This document shows, in pieces, positions 48,578 through 61,186 of a DNA stretch of 64,000 bases (position 1 is the stretch's first letter; each line of letters begins with the position of its first letter). The notes below the pieces were generated by a model. It worked only from the letters and a program-made list of their open reading frames with translations. It made no database searches and was not told where the DNA came from. Where the stretch lies: positions 93,315,676-93,379,675 of the forward strand of contig OV050031.1 in assembly GCA_920105625.2 (NCBI GenBank), written 5' to 3'. The stretch comes from Clusia tigrina (Eukaryota > Arthropoda > Insecta > Diptera > Clusiidae). The position numbers were made by a program, and so were the translations under genes.

Positions 48578-50733
48578 ACACACAAATGCTTGTAACTTTT
48601 CACTGGAGCGTTATAAAACCTTGAAATTTTGTAACAATAAAGTACTCGAGCCTCTTGTCAATTTAAGCTATTGCTCAAAGCTATGCTACCCTTGAATCCC
48701 AAATCAAACACTAATAAAACTTCAAATGGCCCTAAATTCTATACGGTACGTCCTACACCTATCAAAGTTTGCAACACACAAATGCTTGTAACTTTTCACT
48801 GGAGCGTTATAAAACCTTGAAATTTTGTAACAATAAAGTACTCGAGCCTCTTGTCAATTTAAGCTATCGCTCAAAGCTATGCTACCCTTGAGTCCCAAAT
48901 CAATCACTGATAAAACTTCAAATGGCCCTAACTTCTATACGGTACGTCCTACACCTATCAAAGTTTGCAACATACAAATGCTTGTAACTTTTTACTGGAG
49001 CGTCATAAAACCTTGAAATTTTGTAACAATAAAGCACTCGAGCCTCTTGTCAATTTAAGCTATCGCTCAAAGCTATGCTACCCTTGAATCCCAAATAAAA
49101 CACTGATAAAACTTCAAACGGCCCTAAATTCTATACGGTACGTCCTACACCTATCAAAGTTTGCAACATATAAATGCTTGTAACTTTTTACTGGAGCGTC
49201 ATAAAACCTTGAAATTTTGTAACAATAAAGTACTCGAGCCTCTTGTCAATTTAAGCTATCGCTCAAAGCTATGCTACCCTTGAATCCCAAATAAAACACT
49301 GATAAAACTTCAAATGGCCCTAACTTCTGTATGGAACGTCCTACACCTATCAAAGTTTGCAACACACAAATGCATTTAACTTTTTACTGGAGCGTCATAA
49401 AACCCTGAAATTTTGTAACAATAAAGTACTCGAGCCTCTTGTCAATTTAAGCTATCGCTCAAAGCTATGCTACCCTTAAGTCCCAAATCAAACACTGATA
49501 AAACTTCAAATGGCCCTAAATTCTATACGGTACGTCCTACACCTATCAAAGTTTGCAACATACAATTGCTTGTAACTTTTCACTGGAGCGTCATAAAACC
49601 TTCAAATTTTGTAACAATTAAGTACTCGAGCCTCTTGTCAATTTAAGCTATTGCTCAAAGCTATGCTACCCTTGAATCCCAAATCAAACACTGATAAAAC
49701 ATCAAATGGCCCTAACTTCTATACGGTACGTCCTACACCTATCAGAATTTGCAACATATAAATGCTTGTAACTTTTTACTGGAGCGTCATAAAACATTGA
49801 AATTTTGTAACAATAAAGTACTCGAGCCTCTTGTCAATTTAAGCTATCGCTCAAAGCTATGCCACCCTTGAGTCCCAAATCAATCACTGATAAAACTTCA
49901 AATGGCCCTAACTTCTATACGGTATGTCCTACACCTATCAAAGTTTGCAACATATAAATGCTTCTAACTTTTTACTGGAGCGTCATAAAACCTTGAAATT
50001 TTGTAACAATAAAGTACTCGAGCCTCTTGTCAATTTAAGCTATCGTTCAAAGCTATGCTACCCTTAAGTCCCACATCAAGCACTGATAAAACTTCAAATG
50101 GCCCTTACTTCTATACGGTACGTCCTACACCTATCAAAGTTTGCAACATACAAATACTTGTAACTTTTTATTGGAGCGTAATAAAACCTTGAAATTGTGT
50201 AACAATAAAGTACACGAGCCTCTTGTCAGTTTAAGCTATTGCTCAAAGCTATGCTACCCTTAAGTCTCGAATCAAACACTGATAAAACTTTAAATGGCCC
50301 TAACTTCTGTACGGTACGTCCTACACCTATCAAAGTTTGCAACATACAAATGCTTGTAACTTTTTACTGGAGCGTCATAAAACCTTGAAATTTTGTAAAA
50401 ATAAAGTACTCGAGCCTCTTGTCAATTTAAGCTATTGCTCAAAGCTATGCTACCCTTAAGTCCCAAATCAAACACTGATAAAACTTCAAATGGCCCTAAC
50501 TTCTGTACGGTACGTCCTACACCTATCAAAGTTTGCAACATACAAATGCTTGTAACTTTTTACTGGAGCGTCATAAAACCTTGAAATTTTGTAACAATAA
50601 AGTACTCAAGCCTCTTGTCAATTTAAGCTATCGCTCAAAGTTATGCTACCCTTAAGTCCCAAATCAAACACTGATAAAACTTCAAATGGCCCTACCTTCT
50701 GTACGGTACGTCCTACACCTATCAAAGTTTGCA
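48578..50733. repeat. 14-monomer HOR copy 2, incomplete (2156 bp)
   Basis: Eleven monomers collinear with copy 1, sharing private atcaagcac, ctttaaatgg and gtaaaaataaag. The monomer equivalent to 47794 is missing, and the copy departs after the aagttatg monomer at 50538. Confidence 0.88.
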
Positions 50734-50929
50734 ACATACAAATGCTTGTTACTTTTTACTGGAGCGTCATAAAACCTTGAAATTTTGTAACAATAAAGTA
50801 CTCGAGCCTCTTGTCAATTTAAGCTATTGCTCAAAGCTATGCTACCCTTGAATCCCAAATCAAACACTGATAAAACTTCAAATGGCCCTAACTTCTATAC
50901 GGTACGTCCTACACCTATCAAACTTTGCA
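50734..50929 (+). repeat. Satellite monomer before a truncation
   Basis: Full-length monomer with cttgttac and a caaactttg end. The next repeat breaks off after 10 bases. Confidence 0.85.
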
Positions 50930-51021
50930 ACATATAAAGCTGAGTCCCAAATCAAACACTGATAAAACTTCAAATGGCCCTAACTTCTATACGGTACGTC
51001 CTACACCTATCAAAGTTTGCG
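50930..51021 (+). repeat. Truncated monomer, 92 bp (104-bp deletion)
   Basis: acatataaag is joined directly to ctgagtcccaaatc. Anchor spacing from 50798 to 51086 is 288, which equals two monomers minus 104. It is the largest single-monomer deletion in the window and lies at the border between the 14-mer HOR and the 187-bp-marked HOR. Confidence 0.93.
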
Positions 51022-51609
51022 ACATATAAATGCTTGTAGCTTTTTACTGGAGCGTCATAAAACCTTGAAATTTTGTAACAATAAAGTACTCGAGCCTCTT
51101 GTCAATTTAAGCTATTGCTCAAAGCTATGCTACCCTTGAATCCCAAATCAAACACTGATAAAACTTCAAATGGCCCTAACTTCTATACGGTACGTCCTAC
51201 ACCTATCAAACTTTGCAACATATAAATGCTTGTAACTTTTTACTGGAGCGTCATAAAACATTGAAATTTTGTAACAATAAAGTAGTCGAGGCTCTTGTCA
51301 ATTTAAGCTATCGCTCAAAGCTATGCTACCCTTAAGCCCCAAATCAAACACTGATAAAACTTCAAATGGCCCTAAATTATATACGGTACGTCCTACACCT
51401 ATCAAAGTTTGCAACATACAAATGCTTGTAACTTTTCACTGGAGCGTCATGAAACCTTGAAATTTTGTAACAATAAAGTACTCGAGCCTCTTGTCAATTT
51501 AAGCTATTGCTCAAAGCTATGCTACCCTTGAGTCCCGAATCAAACACTGATAAAACTTCAAATGGCCCTAAATTCTATACGGTACGTCCTACACCTATAA
51601 AATTTTGCA
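51022..51609. repeat. Trimer leading into the 187-bp-marked HOR
   Basis: gcgacatataaatg (51022), then gtagtcgaggctc with cttaagcccc and ttatatacgg (51218), then ttttcactgg with gcgtcatgaaacc and a cctataaaatttt end (51414). The first two recur at 60599-60990 with the same private changes. Confidence 0.86.
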
Positions 51610-53952
51610 GCATACAAATGCTTGTAACTTTTCACTGGAGCGTCATAAAACCATGAAATTTTGTAACAATAAAGTACTCGAGCCTCTTGTCAATTTAAGC
51701 TGTTGCTCAAAGCTATGCTACCCTTGAATCCCAACTCAAACACTGATAAAACTTCAAATGGCCCTAACTTCTATACGGTACGTCCTACAGCTATCAAAGT
51801 TTGCAACATACAAATGCTTGTAACTTTTTATTGGAGCGTAATAAATATTGTAACAATAAAGTACTCGAGCCTCTTGTCAATTTAAGCTATTGCTCAAAGC
51901 TATGCTACCCTTGAATCCCAAATCAAACACTGATAAAACTTCAAATGGCCCTAAATTCTATACGGTACGTCCTACACCTATCAAAGTTTGCAACATACAA
52001 TTGCTTGTAACTATTCACTGGAGCGTCATAAAACCTTCAAATTTTGTAACAATTAAGTACTCGAGCCTCTTGTCAATTTAAGCTATTGCTCAAAGCTATG
52101 CTACCCTTGAATCCCAAATCAAACACTGATAAAACATCAAATGGCCCTAACTTCTATACGGTACGTCCTACACCTATCAGAATTTGCAACATATAAATGC
52201 TTGTAACTTTTTACTGGAGCGTCATAAAACATTGAAATTTTGTAACAATAAAGTACTCGAGCCTCTTGTCAATTTAAGCTATCGCTCAAAGCTATGCCAC
52301 CCTTGAGTCCCAAATCAATCACTGATAAAACTTCAAATGGCCCTAATTTCTATACGGTACGTCCTACACCTATCAAACTTTGCAACATATAAATGCTTCT
52401 AACTTTTTACTGGAGCGTCATAAAACCTTGAAATTTTGTAACAATAAAGTACTCGAGCCTCTTGTCAATTTAAGCTATCGCTCAAAGCTATGCTACCCTT
52501 AAGTCCCACATCAAACACTGATAAAACTTCAAATGGCCCTTACTTCTATACGGTACGTCCTACACCTATCAAAGTTTGCAACATACAAATGCTTGTAACT
52601 TTTTATTGGAGCGTAATAAAACCTTGAAATTTTGTAACAATAAAGTACACGAGCCTCTTGTCAATTTAAGCTATTGCTCAAAGCTATGCTACCCTTAAGT
52701 CTCGAATCAAACACTGATAAAACTTCAAATGGCCCTAACTTCTGTACGGTACGTCCTACACCTATCAAAGTTTGCAACATACAAATGCTTGTAACTTTTT
52801 ACTGGAGCGTCATAAAACCTTGAAATTTTGTAACAATAAAGTACTCGAGCCTCTTGTCAATTTAAGCTATTGCTCAAAGCTATGCTACCCTTAAGTCCCA
52901 AATCAAACACTGATAAAACTTCAAATGGCCCTAACTTCTGTACGGTACGTCCTACACCTATCAAAGTTTGCAACATACAAATGCTTGTAACTTTTTACTG
53001 GAGCGTCATAAAACCTTGAAATTTTGTAACAATAAAGTACTCGAGCCTCTTGTCAATTTAAGCTATCGCTCAAAGTTATGCTACCCTTAAGTCCCAAATC
53101 AAACACTGATAAAACTTCAAATGGCCCTAACTTCTGTACGGTACGTCCAACACCTATCAAAGTTTGCAACATACAAATGCTTGTAACTTTTTACTGGAGC
53201 GTCATAAAACCTTGAAATTTTGTAACAATAAAGTACTCGAGCCTCTTGTCAATTTAAGCTATTGCTCAAAGCTATGCTACCCTTGAATCCCAAATCAAAC
53301 ACTGATAAAACTTCAAATGGCCCTAACTTCTATACGGTACGTCCTACACCTATCAAAGTTTGCAACATATAAATACTTGTAACTTTTTACTGGAGCGTCA
53401 TAAAACATTGAAATTTTGTAACAATAAAGTACTCGAGCCTCTTGTCAATTTAAGCTATCGCTCAAAGCTATGCTACCCTTGAGTCCCAAATCAATCACTG
53501 ATAAAACTTCAAATGGCCCTAACTTCTATACGGTACGTCCTACACCTATCAAAGTTTGCAACATATAAATGCTTGTAACTTTTTACTGGAGCGTCATAAA
53601 ACCTTGAAATTTTGTAACAATAAAGCACTCGAGCCTCTTGTCAATTTAAGCTATCGCTCAAAGCTATGCTACCCTTGAATCCCAAATAAAACACTGATAA
53701 AACTTCAAACGGCCCTAAATTCTATACGGTACGTCCTACACCTATCAAAGTTTGCAACATATAAATGCTTGTAACTTTTTACTGGAGCGTCATAAAACCT
53801 TGAAATTTTGTTACAATAAAGTACTCGAGCCTCTTGTCAATTTAAGCTATTGCTCAAAGCTATGCTACCCTTGAGTCCCGAATCAAACACTGATAAAACT
53901 TCAAATGGCCCTAAATTCTATACGGTACGTCCTACACCTATAAAATTTTGCA
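51610..53952. repeat. 187-marked HOR copy 1 (2343 bp, 12 monomers)
   Basis: Order: accatgaaa/agctgttgc (51610), 187-bp monomer (51806), accttcaaattt (51993), cagaatttg/tatgccacc (52189), gcttctaac/cccacatc (52385), tacacgag (52581), three cttctgtacgg/aagttatg/cttgaatccc monomers (52777, 52973, 53169), tataaatact (53365), aagcactcg/ttcaaacgg (53561), and one ending cctataaaatttt (53757). 11x196+187 = 2343, as observed. Confidence 0.91.
51806..51992 (+). repeat. 187-bp monomer variant, copy 1
   Basis: gcgtaataaatattgtaac replaces the consensus run through accttgaaattttg, a 9-bp loss. It is flanked by cctacagctatc upstream and an accttcaaattt monomer downstream. Confidence 0.93.
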
Positions 53953-56099
53953 GCATACAAATGCTTGTAACTTTTCACTGGAGCGTCATAAAACCATGAA
54001 ATTTTGTAACAATAAAGTACTCGAGCCTCTTGTCAATTTAAGCTGTTGCTCAAAGCTATGCTACCCTTGAATCCCAAATCAAACACTGATAAAACTTCAA
54101 ATGGCCCTAACTTCTATACGGTACGTCCTACAGCTATCAAAGTTTGCAACACACAAATGCTTGTAACTTTTTATTGGAGCGTAATAAATATTGTAACAAT
54201 AAAGTACTCGAGCCTCTTGTCAATTTAAGCTATTGCTCAAAGCTATGCTACCCTTGAATCCCAAATCAAACACTGATAAAACTTCAAATGGCCCTAAATT
54301 CTATACGGTACGTCCTACACCTATCAAAGTTTGCAACATACAATTGCTTGTAACTTTTCACTGGAGCGTCATAAAACCTTCAAATTTTGTAACAATTAAG
54401 TACTCGAGCCTCTTGTCAATTTAAGCTATTGCTCAAAGCTATGCTACCCTTGAATCCCAAATCAAACACTGATAAAACATCAAATGGCCCTAACTTCTAT
54501 ACGGTACGTCCTACACCTATCAGAATTTGCAACATATAAATGCTTGTAACTTTTTACTGGAGCGTCATAAAACATTGAAATTTTGTAACAATAAAGTACT
54601 CGAGCCTCTTGTCAATTTAAGCTATCGCTCAAAGCTATGCTACCCTTAAGTCCCACATCAAACACTGATAAAACTTCAAATGGCCCTTACTTCTATACGG
54701 TACGTCCTACACCTATCAAAGTTTGCAACATACAAATGCTTGTAACTTTTTATTGGAGCGTAATAAAACCTTGAAATTTTGTAACAATAAAGTACACGAG
54801 CCTCTTGTCAATTTAAGCTATTGCTCAAAGCTATGCTACCCTTAAGTCTCGAATCAAACACTGATAAAACTTCAAATGGCCCTAACTTCTGTACGGTACG
54901 TCCTACACCTATCAAAGTTTGCAACATACAAATGCTTGTAACTTTTTACTGGAGCGTCATAAAACCTTGAAATTTTGTAACAATAAAGTACTCGAGCCTC
55001 TTGTCAATTTAAGCTATTGCTCAAAGCTATGCTACCCTTAAGTCCCAAATCAAACACTGATAAAACTTCAAATGGCCCTAACTTCTGTACGGTACGTCCT
55101 ACACCTATCAAAGTTTGCAACATACAAATGCTTGTAACTTTTTACTGGAGCGTCATAAAACCTTGAAATTTTGTAACAATAAAGTACTCGAGCCTCTTGT
55201 CAATTTAAGCTATCGCTCAAAGTTATGCTACCCTTAAGTCCCAAATCAAACACTGATAAAACTTCAAATGGCCCTAACTTCTGTACGGTACGTCCTACAC
55301 CTATCAAAGTTTGCAACATACAAATGCTTGTAACTTTTTACTGGAGCGTCATAAAACCTTGAAATTTTGTAACAATAAAGTACTCGAGCCTCTTGTCAAT
55401 TTAAGCTATTGCTCAAAGCTATGCTACCCTTGAATCCCAAATCAAACACTGATAAAACTTCAAATGGCCCTAACTTCTATACGGTACGTCCTACACCTAT
55501 CAAAGTTTGCAACATATAAATACTTGTAACTTTTTACTGGAGCGTCACAAAACATTGAAATTTTGTAACAATAAAGTACTCGAGCCTCTTGTCAATTTAA
55601 GCTATCGCTCAAAGCTATGCTACCCTTGAGTCCCAAATCAATCACTGATAAAACTTCAAATGGCCCTAACTTCTATACGGTACGTCCTACACCTATCAAA
55701 GTTTGCAACATATAAATGCTTGTAACTTTTTACTGGAGCGTCATAAAACCTTGAAATTTTGTAACAATAAAGCACTCGAGCCTCTTGTCAATTTAAGCTA
55801 TCGCTCAAAGCTATGCTACCCTTGAATCCCAAATAAAACACTGATAAAACTTCAAACGGCCCTAAATTCTATACGGTACGTCCTACACCTATCAAAGTTT
55901 GCAACATATAAATGCTTGTAACTTTTTACTGGAGCGTCATAAAACCTTGAAATTTTGTAACAATAAAGTACTCGAGCCTCTTGTCAATTTAAGCTATTGC
56001 TCAAAGCTATGCTACCCTTGAGTCCCGAATCAAACACTGATAAAACTTCAAATGGCCCTAAATTCTATACGGTACGTCCTACACCTATAAAATTTTGCA
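53953..56099. repeat. 187-marked HOR copy 2 (2147 bp, 11 monomers)
   Basis: Collinear with copy 1 but one monomer shorter. The monomer at 54532 begins as the cattgaaattt type and ends as the cccacatc/cccttac type, so two neighbours were fused in register. 10x196+187 = 2147, as observed. Confidence 0.91.
54149..54335 (+). repeat. 187-bp monomer variant, copy 2
   Basis: Same 9-bp loss as at 51806. It starts acacacaaatg, unlike the acatacaaatg of the other three. Confidence 0.93.
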
Positions 56100-57854
56100 G
56101 CATACAAATGCTTGTAACTTTTCACTGGAGCGTCATAAAACCATGAAATTTTGTAACAATAAAGTACTCGAGCCTCTTGTCAATTTAAGCTGTTGCTCAA
56201 AGCTATGCTACCCTTGAATCCCAAATCAAACACTGATAAAACTTCAAATGGCCCTAACTTCTATACGGTACGTCCTACAGCTATCAAAGTTTGCAACATA
56301 CAAATGCTTGTAACTTTTTATTGGAGCGTAATAAATATTGTAACAATAAAGTACTCGAGCCTCTTGTCAATTTAAGCTATTGCTCAAAGCTATGCTACCC
56401 TTGAATCCCAAATCAAACACTGATAAAACTTCAAATGGCCCTAAATTCTATACGGTACGTCCTACACCTATCAAAGTTTGCAACATACAATTGCTTGTAA
56501 CTTTTCACTGGAGCGTCATAAAACCTTCAAATTTTGTAACAATTAAGTACTCGAGCCTCTTGTCAATTTAAGCTATTGCTCAAAGCTATGCTACCCTTGA
56601 ATCCCAAATCAAACACTGATAAAACATCAAATGGCCCTAACTTCTATACGGTACGTCCTACACCTATCAGAATTTGCAACATATAAATGCTTGTAACTTT
56701 TTACTGGAGCGTCATAAAACATTGAAATTTTGTAACAATAAAGTACTCGAGCCTCTTGTCAATTTAAGCTATCGCTCAAAGCTATGCCACCCTTGAGTCC
56801 CAAATCAATCACTGATAAAACTTCAAATGGCCCTAACTTCTATACGGTACGTCCTACACCTATCAAACTTTGCAACATATAAATGCTTCTAACTTTTTAC
56901 TGGAGCGTCATAAAACCTTGAAATTTTGTAACAATAAAGTACTCGAGCTTCTTGTCAATTTAAGCTATCGCTCAAAGCTATGCTACCCTTAAGTCCCACA
57001 TCAAACACTGATAAAACTTCAAATGGCCCTTACTTCTATACGGAACGTCCTACACCTATCAAAGTTTGCAACATACAAATGCTTGTAACTTTTTATTGGA
57101 GCGTAATAAAACCTTGAAATTTTGTAACAATAAAGTACACGAGCCTCTTGTCAATTTAAGCTATTGCTCAAAGCTATGCTACCCTTAAGTCTCGAATCAA
57201 ACACTGATAAAACTTCAAATGGCCCTAACTTCTGTACGGTACGTCCTACACCTATCAAAGTTTGCAACATACAAATGCTTGTAACTTTTTACTGGAGCGT
57301 CATAAAACCTTGAAATTTTGTAACAATAAAGTACTCGAGCCTCATGTCAATTTAAGCTATTGCTCAAAGCTATGCTACCCTTAAGTCCCAAATCAAACAC
57401 TGATAAAACTTCAAATGGCCCTAACTTCTGTACGGTACGTCCTACACCTATCAAAGTTTGCAACATACAAATGCTTGTAACTTTTTACTGGAGCGTCATA
57501 AAACCTTGAAATTTTGTAACAATAAAGTAATCGAGCCTCTTGTCAATTTAAGCTATCGCTCAAAGTTATGCTACCCTTAAGTCCCAAATCAAACACTGAT
57601 AAAACTTCAAATGGCCCTAACTTCTGTACGGTACGTCCTACACCTATCAAAGTTTGCAACATACAAATGCTTGTAACTTTTTACTGGAGCGTCATAAAAC
57701 CTTGAAATTTTGTAACAATAAAGTACTCGAGCCTCTTGTCAATTTAAGCTATTGCTCAAAGCTATGCTACCCTTGAATTCCAAATCAAACACTGATAAAA
57801 CTACAAATGGCCCTAACTTCTATACGGTACGTCCTACACCTATCAAAGTTTGCA
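56100..57854. repeat. 187-marked HOR copy 3, incomplete (1755 bp, 9 monomers)
   Basis: Follows copy 1 from the accatgaaa monomer through the cttgaattcc monomer at 57659. It retains both the tatgccacc and gcttctaac monomers that are fused in copy 2. Private changes include cttcatgtc-type gcctcatg, taatcgag and cggaacg. Confidence 0.89.
56296..56482 (+). repeat. 187-bp monomer variant, copy 3
   Basis: Same 9-bp loss, 2147 bp after copy 2. Confidence 0.93.
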
Positions 57855-58638
57855 ACATATAAATACTTGTAACTTTTTACTGGAGCGTCATAAAACATTG
57901 AAATTTTGTAACAATAAAGTACTCGAGCCTCTTGTCAATTTAAGCTATCGCTCAAAGCTATGCTACCCTTGAATCCCAAATAAAACACTGATAAAACTTC
58001 AAATGGCCCTAACTTCTGTATGGAACGTCCTACACCTATCAAAGTTTGCAACATATAAATGCTTGTAACTTTTTACTGGAGCGTCATAAAACCTTGAAAT
58101 TTTGTAACAATAAAGTACTCGAGCCTCTTGTCAATTTAAGCTATCGCTCAAAGCTATGCTACCCTTGAATCCCAAATAAAACACTGATAAAACTTCAAAT
58201 GGCCCTAACTTCTGTATGGAACGTCCTACACCTATCAAAGTTTGCAACACACAAATGCATTTAACTTTTTACTGGAGCGTCATAAAACCCTGAAATTTTG
58301 TAACAATAAAGTACTCGAGCCTCTTGTCAATCTAAGCTATCGCTCAAAGCTATGCTACCCTTAAGTCCCAAATCAAACACTGATAAAACTTCAAATGGCC
58401 CTAAATTCTATACGGTACGTCCTACACCTATCAAAGTTTGCAACATACAATTGCTTGTAACTTTTCACTGGAGCGTCATAAAACCTTCAAATTTTGTAAC
58501 AATTAAGTACTCGAGCCTCTTGTCAATTTAAGCTATCGCTCAAAGCTATGCTACCCTTGAGTCCCAAATCAATCACTGATAAAACTTCAAATGGCCCTAA
58601 CTTCTATACGGTACGTCCTACACCTATCAAAGTTTGCA
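57855..58638. repeat. Four monomers at the entry to the 13-mer domain
   Basis: 57855 starts as tataaatact with cattgaaattt and ends aaataaaacac with gtatggaacg, so it is a hybrid. It is followed by a second gtatggaacg monomer (58051), acacacaaatgcattt (58247), and an accttcaaattt monomer that ends aatcaatcac (58443). Confidence 0.84.
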
Positions 58639-61186
58639 ACATATAAATGCTTGTAACTTTTTACTGGAGCGTCATAAAACCTTGAAATTTTGTAACAATA
58701 AAGCACTCGAGCCTCTTGTCAATTTAAGCTATCGCTCAAAGCTATGCTACCCTTGAATCCCCAATAAAACACTGATAAAACTTCAAACGGCCCTATATTC
58801 TATACGGTACGTCCAACACCTATCAAAGTTTGCAACATATAAATGCTTGTAACTTTTTACTGGAGCGTCATAAAACCTTGAAATTTTGTAACAATAAAGT
58901 ACTCGAGCCTCTTGTCAATTTAAGCTATCGCTCAAAGCTATGCTACCCTTGAATCCCAAATAAAACACTGATAAAACTTCAAATGGCCCTAACTTCTGTA
59001 TGGAACGTCCTACACCTATCAAAGTTTGCAACACTCAAATGCATTTAACTTTTTACTGGAGCGTCATAAAACCCTGAAATTTTGTAACAATAAAGTACTC
59101 GAGCCTCTTGTCAATCTAAGCTATCGCTCAAAGCTATGCTACCCTTAAGTCCCAAATCAAACACTGATAAAACTTCAAATGGCCCTAAATTCTATACGGT
59201 ACGTCCTACACCTATCAAAGTTTGCAACATACAATTGCTTGTAACTTTTCACTGGAGCGTCATAAAACCTTCAAATTTTGTAACAATTAAGTACTCGAGC
59301 CTCTTGTCAATTTAAGCTATTGCTCAACGCTATGCTACCCTTGAATCCCAAATCAAACACTGATAAAACATCAAATGGCCCTAACTTCTATACAGTACGT
59401 CCTACACCTATCAGAATTTGCAACATATAAATGCTTGTAACTTTTTACTGGAGCGTCATAAAACATTGAAATTTTGTAACAATAAAGTACTCGAGCCTCT
59501 TGTCAATTTAAGCTATCGCTCAAAGCTATGCCACCCTTGAGTCCCAAATCAATCACTGATAAAACTTCAAATGGCCCTAACTTCTATACGGTACGTCCTA
59601 CACCTATCAAACTTTGCAACATATAAATGCTTCTAACTTTTTACTGGAGCGTCATAAAACCTTGAAATTTTGTAACAATAAAGTACTCGAGCCTCTTGTC
59701 AATTTAAGCTATCGTTCAAAGCTATGCTACCCTTAAGTCCCACATCAAACACTGATAAAACTTCAAATGGCCCTTACTTCTATACGGTACGTCCTACACC
59801 TATCAAAGTTTGCAACATACAAATACTTGTAACTTTTTATTGGAGCGTAATAAAACCTTGAAATTGTGTAACAATAAAGTACACGAGCCTCTTGTCAGTT
59901 TAAGCTATTGCTCAAAGCTATGCTACCCTTAAGTCTCGAATCAAACACTGATAAAACTTCAAATGGCCCTAACTTCTGTACGGTACGTCCTACACCTATC
60001 AAAGTTTGCAACATACAAATGCTTGTAACTTATTACTGGAGCGTCATAAAACCTTGAAATTTTGTAACAATAAAGTACTCGAGCCTCTTGTCAATTTAAG
60101 CTATTGCTCAAAGCTATGCTACCCTTAAGTCCCAAATCAAACACTGGTAAAACTTCAAATGGCCCTAACTTCTGTACGGTACGTCCTACACCTATCAAAG
60201 TTTGCAACATACAAATGCTTGTAACTTTTTACTGGAGCGTCATAAAACCTTGAAATTTTGTAACAATAAAGTACTCGAGCCTCTTGTCAATTTAAGCTAT
60301 CGCTCAAAGTTATGCTACCCTTAAGTCCCAAATCAAACACTGATAAAACTTCAAATGGCCCTACCTTCTGTACGGTACGTCCTACACCTATCAAAGTTTG
60401 CAACATACAAATGCTTGTAACTTTTTACTGGAGCGTCATAAAACCTTCAAATTTTGTAACAATAAAGTACTCGAGCCTCTTGTCAATTTAAGCTATCGCT
60501 CAAAGCTATGCTACCCTTGAGTCCCAAATCAAACACTGATAAAACTTCAAATGGCCCTAACTTCTATACGGTAAGTCCTACACCTATCAAAGTTTGCGAC
60601 ATATAAATGCTTGTAGCTTTTTACTGGAGCGTCATAAAACCTTGAAATTTTGTAACAATAAAGTACTCGAGCCTCTTGTCAATTTAAGCTATTGCTCAAA
60701 GCTATGCTACCCTTGAATCCCAAATCAAACACTGATAAAACTTCAAATGGCCCTAACTTCTATACGGTACGTCCTACACCTATCAAACTTTGCAACATAT
60801 AAATGCTTGTAACTTTTTACTGGAGCGTCATAAAACATTGAAATTTTGTAACAATAAAGTAGTCGAGGCTCTTGTCAATTTAAGCTATCGCTCCAAGCTA
60901 TGCTACCCTTAAGCCCCAAATCAAACACTGATAAAACTTCAAATGGCCCTAAATTATATACGGTACGTCCTACACCTATCAAAATTTGCAACACACAAAT
61001 GCTTGTAACTTTTCACTGGAGCGTCATAAAACCTTGAAATTTTGTAACAATTAAGTACTCGAGCCTCTTGTCAATTTAAGCTATTGCTCAAAGCTATGCT
61101 ACCCTTGAATCCCAAATCAAACACTGATAAAACATCAAATGGCCCTAACTTCTATACAGTACGTCCTACACCTATCAGAATTTGCA
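58639..61186. repeat. 13-monomer HOR copy 1 (2548 bp)
   Basis: Order: aagcactcg/cctatattc/tccaacacc (58639), gtatggaacg (58835), acactcaaatgcattt (59031), accttcaaattt (59227) ending acagtacg, tatgccacc (59423), gcttctaac with cgttcaaag (59619), gaaattgtg/tacacgag (59815), cttattactgg with cactggtaaaac (60011), aagttatg (60207), accttcaaattt/taacaataaag (60403), gcgacat (60599), gtagtcgaggctc (60795), 60991. Many of these changes are shared only with copy 2. Confidence 0.9.
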
